DNA from: Alteromonas lipotrueae
GTDB lineage: Bacteria > Pseudomonadota > Gammaproteobacteria > Enterobacterales > Alteromonadaceae
Length of the DNA stretch: 64,000 nucleotides
NCBI RefSeq assembly: GCF_019249215.1
Contig: NZ_JAESDI010000014.1
Coordinates: 62,001-126,000, forward strand
Reading direction: 5' to 3'
Position 1 is the stretch's first letter. Every line of letters begins with the position of its first letter. The notes under the pieces are model-generated. The model was not told where the DNA came from. It did not search any database and saw only the letters and a list, made by a program, of their open reading frames with translations. The translations under genes were made by a program, and so were the position numbers. This document shows positions 54,518-63,530 of the stretch, in pieces.

Positions 54518-55726
54518 ATGGATTTAGAAATTAAATTTTATGTTTGTGAATCTCACAAATTTGCAGGGACATTTGCTTTCATAGCGGAGCTCGTTGAAGT
54601 TAGAGTTAATGAAATAAGTAAAGCTTTTGTTTCTAAGTCAACTTCCCCATTAGCGGATTTTTGGGTTGAAATTCGGAAGGAGCAACATAAAACTATTCTC
54701 GCGGGGTCGGGATTCCTTTATGACAGTTCAATTATTGGGAGTTTGAAGCTAATAGTTGAATTTGAAGATAATGTATTCCAGAGTTTTACTTTCCCGTCAC
54801 CATCCATCATTGAACAAGGTGTATTGAGTTGTAATATAGACGATGATTATTTAAAGGTTAAATACTGGAGTAAGAATGGTTTATCTGACTTGGCTCCCAT
54901 TGATTATTTAGAGAAGAGTAAAGAACAATGGTACGCACCTCTCAGCAAAGTCTATATTCATGAAAAGAAAATTGCAGATACCCAAGCCGATTTTGTCCCT
55001 ATTCTTCCAAAATCTGGGCCTGAACAGCCAATTCCAAAAGAATTACTCAATGATACTCACCACCCTCAAATGAAAGAGTTGTTAGCCCTTAAGGGACTTC
55101 ATGAAGGAAAAGATGCCGTTTTTATTGGTAATGGGCCAAGTTTAGATCTCAACTTGCTATCAAAATTTGATAATCATATTTTTTTTGCGTTTAATCGTTT
55201 CTATTTAGCCTATGATCAAACAAGTATTAGGCCAGATTATTTGGTCAGTGCAGACCAGCAAATGATAGAAGATTTCGGTAAAGAAATGATAAACAAATCT
55301 CAGGCTAAAGTTTTTTTAGCAGGAGAAAGTAATTTACCGTTGAGCGGAAACTATATTTGGTTGAAATTGGTCAATATTTTTCCTGCTTTATTTTCAGAGG
55401 ATGTTGCTAAGTTTGTAACGCCCGGGGGGTCAACACCATATGTAGCAATGCAAATTGCAGCCTATATGGGTATTAAGCGGATATTCTTATTGGGCTTTGA
55501 CTATGGGTATCAGTTTGATGAGCAGGATAAAAATCGAAGTTCTAATGTTGTAAGTGGGGAAGGTAATCACTTCATTAAAAATTACCGGGATGGGAAGCCT
55601 TGGATACCGCCCTCTTTTCGCAACATAGGCCAATCATTTTGGACCGCTAGACTTTATTTCGAATCAAACGGGGGAGAAATAGTAAATCTATCGCCTTCTA
55701 AAAGTTTAAAAGCATTTAAAAATTAG
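54518..55726 (+). CDS. DUF115/Maf-like protein, copy 2
   Basis: 402 residues. The C-terminal half carries DAVFIGNGPSLDLNLL (about 204-219), IRPDYLVSADQQ and MGIKRIFLLGFDYGY (about 320-334), the DUF115/MptE-like Rossmann fold found in Maf flagellin glycosyltransferases and related proteins. The first ~170 residues look like beta domains. Overall pattern resembles the protein at 52337 but identity is low by eye. It is the last gene of the long operon, followed by a small hairpin and then rmlA. Transfer of a CMP-activated residue is a reasonable guess. Confidence 0.68.
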   Translation: MDLEIKFYVCESHKFAGTFAFIAELVEVRVNEISKAFVSKSTSPLADFWVEIRKEQHKTILAGSGFLYDSSIIGSLKLIVEFEDNVFQSFTFPSPSIIEQGVLSCNIDDDYLKVKYWSKNGLSDLAPIDYLEKSKEQWYAPLSKVYIHEKKIADTQADFVPILPKSGPEQPIPKELLNDTHHPQMKELLALKGLHEGKDAVFIGNGPSLDLNLLSKFDNHIFFAFNRFYLAYDQTSIRPDYLVSADQQMIEDFGKEMINKSQAKVFLAGESNLPLSGNYIWLKLVNIFPALFSEDVAKFVTPGGSTPYVAMQIAAYMGIKRIFLLGFDYGYQFDEQDKNRSSNVVSGEGNHFIKNYRDGKPWIPPSFRNIGQSFWTARLYFESNGGEIVNLSPSKSLKAFKN

Positions 55727-55777
55727 TTTAAAGTTAAGCCACGTTCTCTTATCGCTTTAGTCAATTAATATCATCTT

Positions 55778-55791
55778 AGGCCGCTAGGCCT
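55778..55791 (+). terminator. Small hairpin between the long operon and rmlA
   Basis: AGGCC (55778-55782), GCTA, GGCCT (55787-55791), followed by TTTAATT. Weak, but placed after the last gene of the operon. The rest of the 55727-55886 gap is A+T-rich and probably holds the rmlA promoter. Confidence 0.35.
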
Positions 55792-55886
55792 TTAATTCGG
55801 GGCTGTGAGATTGGTAGTATGGCTACATTCAAGTTATGATGTTCTACACATGGAAATCAAAAGATTTAATATAAGTGAGCTGTTGT

Positions 55887-56768
55887 ATGAGAAAAGGAAT
55901 TATTCTAGCTGGCGGATCTGGCACACGTTTACATCCGTTAACTAAAGTGGTGAGTAAGCAGCTTATGCCTGTTTACGACAAGCCTATGATTTTTTATCCG
56001 TTAACGACGTTAATGATGTCGGGCATTCGTGATGTACTTATCATCACCACGCCAGAAGAGCAGCAACGTTTTATCGACCTTATTGGTGACGGTTCTGCGT
56101 TAGGTATGAATATCCAATATGCGGTACAACCATCGCCCGACGGCCTTGCGCAAGCTTTCCTTATTGGTGAACAGTTCATTGGAAATGACAGTTGTTCGTT
56201 AGTGTTGGGAGACAACATTTATTACGGCCACGATTTAAAGCTTTCGCTGCAAAACGCATATAAGCAAGAGCACGGTGCTACCGTATTTGGCTACCACGTA
56301 AACGATCCTGAGCGTTACGGTGTAGTGGAATTCGACGATAATTGGAACGCGCTTTCAATTGAAGAAAAGCCTGCCGTTGCTAAATCTAACTATGCGGTTA
56401 CTGGCCTATATTATTACGATAATCGCGTTGTCGATTTCGCAAAAGAAGTGAAGCCTTCACATCGTGGTGAACTAGAAATAACCGACCTTAACAATCTTTA
56501 TCTGCAAGACGGCAGTTTGAAGGTTGAATTAATGGGCCGAGGCTCAGCTTGGCTTGATACGGGAACGTTGGATTCATTACTTGATGCAGCAAACTTTGTT
56601 GCCGCGATAGAAAAGCGCCAGGGCTTAAAGGTTTGTTGCCCTGAAGAAGTGGCGTACAGAATGGGTTATATAAACGCTGAACAGCTCGAAAAGCTAGCAG
56701 CTCCACTTAAGAAAAGTGGGTATGGCGATTATCTGCTTAAAGTCATCAACGACAGGGTTAAAATTTAA
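55887..56768 (+). CDS. rmlA: Glucose-1-phosphate thymidylyltransferase
   Basis: 293 residues from the ATG at 55887 ([19 protein letters not shown]), chosen because it matches the family; upstream in-frame starts add four residues. It makes dTDP-glucose, first step to dTDP-L-rhamnose. [41 protein letters not shown] and [11 protein letters not shown] are the conserved substrate loops. Base use looks like that of the core genes rather than the A+T-rich cluster before it. A hairpin terminator separates it from rmlC. Confidence 0.96.
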   Translation: MRKGIILAGGSGTRLHPLTKVVSKQLMPVYDKPMIFYPLTTLMMSGIRDVLIITTPEEQQRFIDLIGDGSALGMNIQYAVQPSPDGLAQAFLIGEQFIGNDSCSLVLGDNIYYGHDLKLSLQNAYKQEHGATVFGYHVNDPERYGVVEFDDNWNALSIEEKPAVAKSNYAVTGLYYYDNRVVDFAKEVKPSHRGELEITDLNNLYLQDGSLKVELMGRGSAWLDTGTLDSLLDAANFVAAIEKRQGLKVCCPEEVAYRMGYINAEQLEKLAAPLKKSGYGDYLLKVINDRVKI

Positions 56769-56784
56769 CATCACTTCAACTTTT

Positions 56785-56812
56785 AAAAGGTGGCAATGCC
56801 ACCTTTCTTCTT
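56785..56812 (+). terminator. Hairpin between rmlA and rmlC
   Basis: Nine-base perfect arms AAAGGTGGC (56786-56794) and GCCACCTTT (56798-56806) around AAT, followed by CTTCTT. It looks like a partial terminator, which could lower rmlCDB expression relative to rmlA. Confidence 0.7.
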
Positions 56813-56842
56813 ATCTAATTTGCCAGTTTGTACGGAAAGTAA

Positions 56843-57388
56843 ATGCAAGTAATTAAAACAGACATCCCAGACGTTAAAATCATTGAGCCTAAAGTATTTG
56901 GCGACGAGCGCGGCTTCTTCCTAGAAACCTTTCGCACCGACTGGTTTAAAAAAGAATGTGCAGACGTTGAATTTGTGCAAGACAACCATTCAAAATCTAG
57001 CCAAGGTATTCTTCGTGGACTGCATTACCAGTTAGAACAAACTCAAGGTAAATTGGTTCGCGTAGTCAGCGGCGAAGTATATGATGTTGCTGTTGATATG
57101 CGTAAAGATTCACCTACATATGGAAAGTGGGTGGGCGTTTTACTGTCGGCGGAAAATAAGCGTCAACTATGGGTACCTGCAGGTTTTGCTCACGGTTTTT
57201 ATGTAACCAGTGAGTCCGCTGAGTTTGTATATAAGTGTACTGACTACTATCACCCAGAGTCAGAAGTGTCGGTTAAGTTTGACGACCCAACTTTAAACAT
57301 CGATTGGCCTTTAGTTAACGGTGAAAAACCTTCTTTATCTGGAAAAGATGAAAACGGCGTAGCGTTTGTCGATGCCCCTACGTTTTAA
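56843..57388 (+). CDS. rmlC: dTDP-4-dehydrorhamnose 3,5-epimerase
   Basis: 181 residues, a cupin that epimerises C3 and C5 of dTDP-4-keto-6-deoxyglucose. PKVFGDERGFFLETF, QDNHSKSSQGILRGLHYQ (active-site His) and PAGFAHGFYV are diagnostic. Length is standard. It lies 9 bases before rmlD, and the two form a unit with rmlB. Confidence 0.96.
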   Translation: MQVIKTDIPDVKIIEPKVFGDERGFFLETFRTDWFKKECADVEFVQDNHSKSSQGILRGLHYQLEQTQGKLVRVVSGEVYDVAVDMRKDSPTYGKWVGVLLSAENKRQLWVPAGFAHGFYVTSESAEFVYKCTDYYHPESEVSVKFDDPTLNIDWPLVNGEKPSLSGKDENGVAFVDAPTF

Positions 57389-57397
57389 GGATTAAAC

Positions 57398-58258
57398 ATG
57401 AGTATTGTAGTTATTGGCAATGCTGGCCAATTGTCATTTGAGTTGGTGCGTATTTTAGGTGAAGACACTATTTGTTTAGGCCCTGAAGATACTGACATTA
57501 CCAACGAATCTGTATTATCTGAAACGCTAAGCAAACTAGCGCCAAGCGTTATTATTAACGCAGCGGCTTATACTGCGGTAGATAAAGCAGAAGAAGATTT
57601 CGATTTATGCCACGCGATAAATGCCACAGCAGTTGAAAACTTAGCAAAGCACTGTAAGCAATCAGGTGCATTTTTAGTACACGTATCTACAGATTACGTA
57701 TTTAACGGCCACAAAGGTTCGCCTTATCTTACTGATGACACTATTGAGCCTCAAGGGGTTTACGGTAAAACCAAAGCGGATGGCGAAAAAGCCTTGCTGG
57801 AACTACTTCCTAACTCAAGTTGCTTAATTCGTACTGCGTGGGTGTATTCATCACATGGCAATAACTTTGTGAAAACCATGCTGCGTTTAATGGCAGATAA
57901 ACCGCAATTGTCGGTGATTGACGACCAAATTGGCACGCCTACGTGGGCTAAAGGGTTGGCAGAAGTGTGCGTAAGTGCAGCGCAAAATAAAACCCAAGGT
58001 GTATATCACTGGACTGATGAAGGCGTAGCTAGTTGGTACGATTTCGCGCTAGCCATTCAAGAGCTTGGCATTGAAAAAGGTTTGTTGTCTTCGGCTATTC
58101 CGGTATTGCCTATTCCTTCTTCTCAGTACCCCACACCGGCTTCACGACCGCATTACAGCGTGCTAGATAAAACCAGCACACGAGATACTTTTTCATCACT
58201 TAATCTTACACATTGGCGTACTCAATTGTCTGCCATGATGGATGAGTTAAAAGCATAA
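57398..58258 (+). CDS. rmlD: dTDP-4-dehydrorhamnose reductase
   Basis: 286 residues, an SDR-type enzyme for the last step to dTDP-L-rhamnose. NAAAYTAVDKAEED, HVSTDYVFNGHKGSPY, YGKTKADGEKA (Tyr/Lys) and RTAWVYSSHGNNFV are diagnostic. The cofactor loop reads GNAGQLSFEL, where most RmlD proteins have a third Gly in place of the Ser; this may be tolerated. It is followed 18 bases later by rmlB. Confidence 0.95.
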   Translation: MSIVVIGNAGQLSFELVRILGEDTICLGPEDTDITNESVLSETLSKLAPSVIINAAAYTAVDKAEEDFDLCHAINATAVENLAKHCKQSGAFLVHVSTDYVFNGHKGSPYLTDDTIEPQGVYGKTKADGEKALLELLPNSSCLIRTAWVYSSHGNNFVKTMLRLMADKPQLSVIDDQIGTPTWAKGLAEVCVSAAQNKTQGVYHWTDEGVASWYDFALAIQELGIEKGLLSSAIPVLPIPSSQYPTPASRPHYSVLDKTSTRDTFSSLNLTHWRTQLSAMMDELKA

Positions 58259-58276
58259 TTATTGAGTAACACACGT

Positions 58277-59356
58277 ATGAAAACAATTTTAGTAACAGGT
58301 GGTGCGGGGTTTATTGGCTCGGCAGTAGTTCGCCATCTTATTAATGATACAGAACATAAAGTCGTAAACTTAGATAAGCTTACTTACGCGGGTAACTTAG
58401 AGTCGCTTTTGTCTGTATCAGATAACGAGCGCTATGCGTTCGAACAAGTCGATATTTGTGATGCCGACGGCGTAAAAGCCGTTCTTAATACCCATCAACC
58501 CGATATCATTATGCACTTAGCGGCAGAATCTCATGTAGATCGTTCAATTGACGGCCCTGGTGAGTTCATTCAAACCAATGTTGTAGGTACTTATACCTTG
58601 CTTGAGCAAGCACGTGCATATTGGTCAACGCTTAATGATGTGAAAAAAGAAGGCTTTAAATTCCATCATATTTCAACTGATGAAGTTTATGGTGACCTTC
58701 CACATCCAGATGAAGTAGAAGAGGGCGCTGAACTGCCGTTATTCACTGAAACTACGCCATATGCACCAAGCTCGCCTTATTCTGCAAGTAAAGCGTCTTC
58801 TGATCAGTTAGTGCGTTCATGGTTACGTACTTACAAGTTACCTACATTGGTAACCAACTGTTCGAACAATTATGGCCCATATCACTTTCCTGAAAAGCTA
58901 ATTCCGTTAGTTATTCTAAATGCCTTAGCAGGCAAGCCACTACCGGTTTATGGTAAAGGTAATCAAATTCGCGATTGGTTGTATGTGGAAGATCATGCCC
59001 GCGCATTGGTGCTAGTGGCCCTTGAAGGGAAAATTGGCGAAACCTATAACATAGGCGGCCATAACGAAAAGCAAAATATTGAAGTAGTGAATACAATTTG
59101 CGACATTTTGGATGATGTTCAACCTAAAGACAGTAAATATTCAGAGCAAATCACTTATGTGGCAGACCGCCCTGGTCACGATATGCGATACGCGATTGAT
59201 GCATCTAAAATTGAACGTGAGTTAGGCTGGTCACCCCAAGAGACCTTCGAAAGCGGTATTCGCAAAACCGTTGAATGGTACTTAAACAACGAAGGCTGGT
59301 GGAAAGCGGTACTAGATGGTAGTTATCAAGGCGAACGCTTAGGTGCTGGCGATTAA
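58277..59356 (+). CDS. rmlB: dTDP-glucose 4,6-dehydratase
   Basis: 359 residues from the ATG at 58277 ([20 protein letters not shown]); the upstream in-frame TTG at 58262 is less likely. Makes dTDP-4-keto-6-deoxyglucose. [26 protein letters not shown] (catalytic Thr-Asp-Glu), [13 protein letters not shown] (Tyr/Lys) and [17 protein letters not shown] are intact. The order rmlA-C-D-B differs from the common B-D-A-C order. A terminator follows. Confidence 0.96.
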   Translation: MKTILVTGGAGFIGSAVVRHLINDTEHKVVNLDKLTYAGNLESLLSVSDNERYAFEQVDICDADGVKAVLNTHQPDIIMHLAAESHVDRSIDGPGEFIQTNVVGTYTLLEQARAYWSTLNDVKKEGFKFHHISTDEVYGDLPHPDEVEEGAELPLFTETTPYAPSSPYSASKASSDQLVRSWLRTYKLPTLVTNCSNNYGPYHFPEKLIPLVILNALAGKPLPVYGKGNQIRDWLYVEDHARALVLVALEGKIGETYNIGGHNEKQNIEVVNTICDILDDVQPKDSKYSEQITYVADRPGHDMRYAIDASKIERELGWSPQETFESGIRKTVEWYLNNEGWWKAVLDGSYQGERLGAGD

Positions 59357-59390
59357 AGGTTAGTACCCCACTGAATGAAAGTGCCTTAGG

Positions 59391-59422
59391 AACCCTGCTA
59401 TGAAATGATAGTAGGGTTTTGT
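59391..59422 (+). terminator. Intrinsic terminator after rmlB
   Basis: AACCCTGCTA (59391-59400) and TAGTAGGGTT (59409-59418) pair with one G-T, followed by TT. Thirty-five bases after the rmlB stop. Confidence 0.8.
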
Positions 59423-59656
59423 GTTTATTAAGCACTAATAAATACAAATTTAATATTAGGCGCGTATATTGCTTATTTATCGCTAAATTACGATTTTTCA
59501 CAAAAACGCGTGTTTAGAGTAAAGAGTAATTTAGTATTTGAGGTCACTAGGCACCTTTATGATGCATTTTCATGATTATTTCAAAAAACTCATGCACAAT
59601 GTTTAGAGTGAGTCTTATTTGTATAGTTACACCTAAAAGAATTGGAGATATAGTAA
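59423..59656. other. Leader region of ugd
   Basis: About 230 A+T-rich bases without a gene. TATAGT at 59622-59627 is a possible -10 for ugd, but the region 16-18 bases upstream is not a good -35. TTGGAG at 59642 serves as ribosome-binding site. Nothing else stands out. Confidence 0.4.
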
Positions 59657-60844
59657 ATGGATAATACGTCGAAAAGTTTAAAAATAGCCGTTGCAGGCAC
59701 AGGCTATGTAGGTTTATCTAATGCAGTATTACTAGCACAGCACAATGAAGTGATTGCGGTAGATGTAGTTCCTGCAAAAGTGGATCTTCTAAACGACAAA
59801 AAGTCTCCTATTGAAGATAAAGAAATTACAGACTACCTAAATAACAAGCAGCTTAACCTTAGAGCAACGTTAGATACTGAACTTGCTTATAAAGATGCCG
59901 AGTTTGTCATTATCGCAACGCCTACAGATTACGATGCGCAAACCAATTACTTCAATACCAACTCAGTCGATGCGGTAATTAAAGAAGTTATGCGAGTAAA
60001 CCCTAATGCGGTAATGGTGGTTAAGTCTACCGTTCCAGTAGGTTTTACTGTTGAAGCAAAAGAGCGCCATGGCACTGAAAATATTATTTTCTCACCAGAG
60101 TTCTTACGTGAAGGTAAAGCCCTTTACGACAACTTGTACCCAAGCCGGATTATTGTGGGTGAGCAAAGCGAGCGTGCAAAGACATTCGCAGCATTGCTAG
60201 AGCAAGGTGCTATTAAAGAAGACATTAATGTACTTTTCACTCACAGCACTGAAGCTGAAGCTATCAAGCTTTTCGCGAATACGTACTTGGCCATGCGTGT
60301 TGCTTACTTTAACGAACTAGATAGCTATGCAGAGCGCAGCGGTCTTAACACGAAACAAATCATTGAAGGTGTGGGGTTAGATCCGCGCATTGGCGATCAC
60401 TACAACAACCCAAGCTTTGGTTACGGCGGTTACTGCTTACCTAAAGACACTAAGCAGCTGTTGGCAAACTACAGTGACGTGCCTAACAACATGATTCAGG
60501 CTATTGTTGATGCTAACCGCACCCGTAAAGACTTTATCGCCGATTCTATTGTGAGTCGTCAGCCTAAAGTGGTGGGTATCTTCCGCTTAATCATGAAGTC
60601 TGGGTCTGATAACTTCAGAGCGAGTGCCATTCAAGGCATCATGAAGCGTATCAAAGCGAAGGGTATTGAGGTAGTGGTTTACGAGCCAGTAATTACCGAA
60701 GACGATTTCTTCCACTCCCGCGTAATTAAAGACTTAGAAGAGTTTAAATCCATTTCTGATGTCATCGTTGCGAACCGCGTAACAGAAGACATTGAAGACG
60801 TATTAGAGAAAGTGTACAGCCGTGATTTATTCGGCGCTGACTAA
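59657..60844 (+). CDS. ugd: UDP-glucose 6-dehydrogenase
   Basis: 395 residues. Oxidises UDP-glucose twice to UDP-glucuronate, a precursor of acidic polysaccharides. [19 protein letters not shown] (NAD loop), [23 protein letters not shown] and [14 protein letters not shown] with the catalytic Cys are intact. The short form (about 390 residues), as in E. coli Ugd. Single gene flanked by terminators on both sides. It closes the glycan island at the right side. Confidence 0.95.
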   Translation: MDNTSKSLKIAVAGTGYVGLSNAVLLAQHNEVIAVDVVPAKVDLLNDKKSPIEDKEITDYLNNKQLNLRATLDTELAYKDAEFVIIATPTDYDAQTNYFNTNSVDAVIKEVMRVNPNAVMVVKSTVPVGFTVEAKERHGTENIIFSPEFLREGKALYDNLYPSRIIVGEQSERAKTFAALLEQGAIKEDINVLFTHSTEAEAIKLFANTYLAMRVAYFNELDSYAERSGLNTKQIIEGVGLDPRIGDHYNNPSFGYGGYCLPKDTKQLLANYSDVPNNMIQAIVDANRTRKDFIADSIVSRQPKVVGIFRLIMKSGSDNFRASAIQGIMKRIKAKGIEVVVYEPVITEDDFFHSRVIKDLEEFKSISDVIVANRVTEDIEDVLEKVYSRDLFGAD

Positions 60845-60870
60845 CACTCATTAGCTTATGAACACGTAAT

Positions 60871-60897
60871 AAAACCAGCTGTTAAGCTGGTTTTTTG
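60871..60897 (+). terminator. Intrinsic terminator of ugd
   Basis: AAAACCAGCT (60871-60880), loop GTTA, AGCTGGTTTT (60885-60894), T-run. Perfect 10-base stem 27 bases after the stop. Confidence 0.94.
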
Positions 60898-61065
60898 TTT
60901 TCAATATTCACAGTATCTTACGCTTTCCATTTATATCTCTATCTGTGCCATTTATTTACATTCGACTTTCTAAGTAATGCATTTCGAACTTCCGTAAGCT
61001 ATTATGCTTTGGAAATTAAATGGTATTGTTAAAAAAACTATAAAAATTGATAAGGACGTTTAGTA

Positions 61066-63447
61066 ATGAAACATAGCATTATTGCGCTTGTTGTAAGTGC
61101 AACTTTTCTTTCTGCCTGCGGCGGTGGTTCAGACGAAAAAAACCAAGCTCCCATTCTAACTGCTGATGCTGCAGCCACGCTGAACGATTCAGCTGTTACT
61201 GTTGACGTGTTAGCGAATGACAGCGATCCAAATGGTGATGCGCTTACTATTTCTTCAGTCGGCACGCCTGATGTCGGCGAAGTCACCATTACAAACAATA
61301 CATTGGTTTATACGCCTTCAGCGCAAGCAATGGGCGATGTGAGCTTTTCGTATGAAGTTACCGATGGTGAATTGTCATCAAGTTCAACGGTTACGATCAC
61401 TAACCAACAGTCTGTCACAATCACTGGTATTGCAACTGATGCGCCTTTAAACAATGGAGAGGTTACTGCTACTAACAATAATGGTGACGTTCTGGCGACT
61501 GCAACTACTGATAGCAGTGGCAGATATTCACTTCCAATTCTTGTAAGTGAAAACCCTGGTTATTTAGTGCTTAACGCTAACGGGGTGGGTGATCAAATCC
61601 ACGTAAGCCTAATGTCGCGGGTGGGTAATTTCTTAGATTTAAGAGCGCTTGCAAGTGAAAACAATACTAGTGAGCTTTCGGATGCACTGCTCTTAGAAAG
61701 TAAAATCACCCATGTAAGCACCGCGCTTTCTATCATGTACACTCAGTACGTAAACGACGGTGGGGAAGCAAGCTTTGACGTTTACGTCGGTGAAGCCGAT
61801 TTTGAGAAAGTGTTAGACCTTGCAAGCTTTATAAAGGTACTTGCTGACAATGAAGACTTTTCGTTACCTGAAGGTACGGATACGGTTTCATTCTTTGCCG
61901 ACAGTGAAGAAAATATTCTCACTACCATTCGAGCCTACTTAAATGATTTAGGGCTGATAAATGAAGACGGTACCTATGCCGATGCGTACGCGGATGCAAT
62001 TAATGCTGCCCGTGTTGAAACATTAGAAGATGACACGCTTCAACAAAGCTACAGTGAATCATCGATAGCGGGCAAAACCTTTGCAACCTATAGCGCAGGA
62101 ATGTACCAAGCGGCTAAAGGTTCGCCTGTTTATACATTCAATGCCGATGGAACAGGAAGCAAATCGTCAGCCGAAAACTATTACAACATTTTTTCAGATA
62201 GTGTTAGTTGGTCGGTAGATGATGGGGTGCTTGTAGTGGTGAACACCGATGCAACCCCAAGCCTTGAATTTCCGCCAAGCCCATCGAACTACCTTGAATA
62301 CTTCGATGAAGAAACAGTATTGCAAATTCTTGCAGCAGATGAAGAAGGTTACTCTGCACAATGGAGAATAGAAAAACGTCCAGTTTCTGAGAGTTTCGAA
62401 TTAGTGTACGAAAATGGTGGTAATGCGATTGCTCACGTTTCACAAGTTATAGAGCTAACGATAACGCCAGCAGTTGATGAGAGCTATGGAGCGCCTAAGT
62501 TTGTCACAGAGTATCCTCAAACTTACACCTCTATTTACAGTGATACTTCTGAAGTCATTTCGCTTTCTCGTGAAGATGTGTTGGCATCGCCTTGGGTAGT
62601 CGCTTACAACAGTGAGTTTGAGTACAGCTTAAACGACCGAGAAGGTAACCCGATTTCCCTAGAAGGCATGGTGAGCGATTACCTTACTTTTAACGATGAC
62701 AACACGGTCACTTCTCGTTTGTTTGGTACTCAGGGCAGTTGGGCTTTCGACAGCGGTACAATTAGTTTATCTGTAAATGGTAAATCATTTACAGTAACAC
62801 CGTTCAAAAAGCAGAATGACTACTTAATTGCTGTGTACGAATATGAAGAGGCCGGAAACGTAATAAAGTATGCGGCTGATATGCATGCTATCGACTTCAG
62901 CATGCCTGAAAGTTTTGACGTAACCTCTACGCCACCAATGGTGTGGGCTTCTACCATGAATACTTCGCTTTTTGTTAATGATTTACCACTAGCGGAAGAT
63001 TTGTGGAGTTACTACTTTGATAGTGATGGTACTGCCGGTAGGGTTTTTGCCGAGATAGATTATTCTGATCCAGACTTACCTGATTCTCGTTTTGTGGATG
63101 ACAGCGCGCTTTATAACTTTCAGTGGCAAAAAGAGGGTGACCTTTTAACGCTAAATGGTCTTAGAGAGAACAGTGCGTTTGTCTTTCAGCGTCGTTTTAA
63201 GTGGGAGCTACTTGGTGTGACAGACTCGGGGTTAATGGCTACCATTGAATATCAAGTAGGTACTATTGACTACAGCGACGGCTACAGCGTTGAGCCAGTT
63301 GGTACAGTTCCAAGGCTTAACTTCTTTATGCCACTAAACCTAGAGGATGCTTATCCAGAGATTTGGGCAAATACGGAAATTAATGGTCTTAATACCCCAG
63401 ACTCACAAAACAACAGTTCAGTTTCATCACTAAAGCGTGATCAATAA
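61066..63447 (+). CDS. Large lipoprotein with cadherin-like and carboxypeptidase-like beta domains
   Basis: 793 residues. Signal peptide with lipobox LSAC (Cys 18), then GGGSDEKNQAP. The first mature domain (about 28-112) has VDVLANDSDPNGDALTISS, the signature of tandem cadherin-like (Big/VCBS-type) domains. The second (about 115-165; ITGIATDAPLNNGEVTA, DSSGRYSLPI) is a carboxypeptidase-regulatory-like fold. The rest is repeated beta-rich lipocalin-like units of unknown family (FNADGTGSKSS, LTFNDDNTVTSRLFG, FDSDGTAG). Probably on the outer membrane surface or inner leaflet. No function assigned. It is not obviously part of the glycan locus. Confidence 0.8.
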   Translation: MKHSIIALVVSATFLSACGGGSDEKNQAPILTADAAATLNDSAVTVDVLANDSDPNGDALTISSVGTPDVGEVTITNNTLVYTPSAQAMGDVSFSYEVTDGELSSSSTVTITNQQSVTITGIATDAPLNNGEVTATNNNGDVLATATTDSSGRYSLPILVSENPGYLVLNANGVGDQIHVSLMSRVGNFLDLRALASENNTSELSDALLLESKITHVSTALSIMYTQYVNDGGEASFDVYVGEADFEKVLDLASFIKVLADNEDFSLPEGTDTVSFFADSEENILTTIRAYLNDLGLINEDGTYADAYADAINAARVETLEDDTLQQSYSESSIAGKTFATYSAGMYQAAKGSPVYTFNADGTGSKSSAENYYNIFSDSVSWSVDDGVLVVVNTDATPSLEFPPSPSNYLEYFDEETVLQILAADEEGYSAQWRIEKRPVSESFELVYENGGNAIAHVSQVIELTITPAVDESYGAPKFVTEYPQTYTSIYSDTSEVISLSREDVLASPWVVAYNSEFEYSLNDREGNPISLEGMVSDYLTFNDDNTVTSRLFGTQGSWAFDSGTISLSVNGKSFTVTPFKKQNDYLIAVYEYEEAGNVIKYAADMHAIDFSMPESFDVTSTPPMVWASTMNTSLFVNDLPLAEDLWSYYFDSDGTAGRVFAEIDYSDPDLPDSRFVDDSALYNFQWQKEGDLLTLNGLRENSAFVFQRRFKWELLGVTDSGLMATIEYQVGTIDYSDGYSVEPVGTVPRLNFFMPLNLEDAYPEIWANTEINGLNTPDSQNNSSVSSLKRDQ

Positions 63448-63475
63448 CGTATTGTTGGTATTTGAACTATAATTT

Positions 63476-63504
63476 AAGCCGAGCCCATGCTCGGCTTTCT
63501 TTTG
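63476..63504. terminator. Bidirectional terminator between the lipoprotein gene and nhaR
   Basis: AAGCCGAGC (63476-63484), CCAT, GCTCGGCTT (63489-63497), T-rich after. It lies between convergent genes; read from the right, the A-rich upstream side gives a weaker T-run. Confidence 0.85.
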
Positions 63505-63530
63505 TATTGAAAATCTTAAGTTCACTCCAA

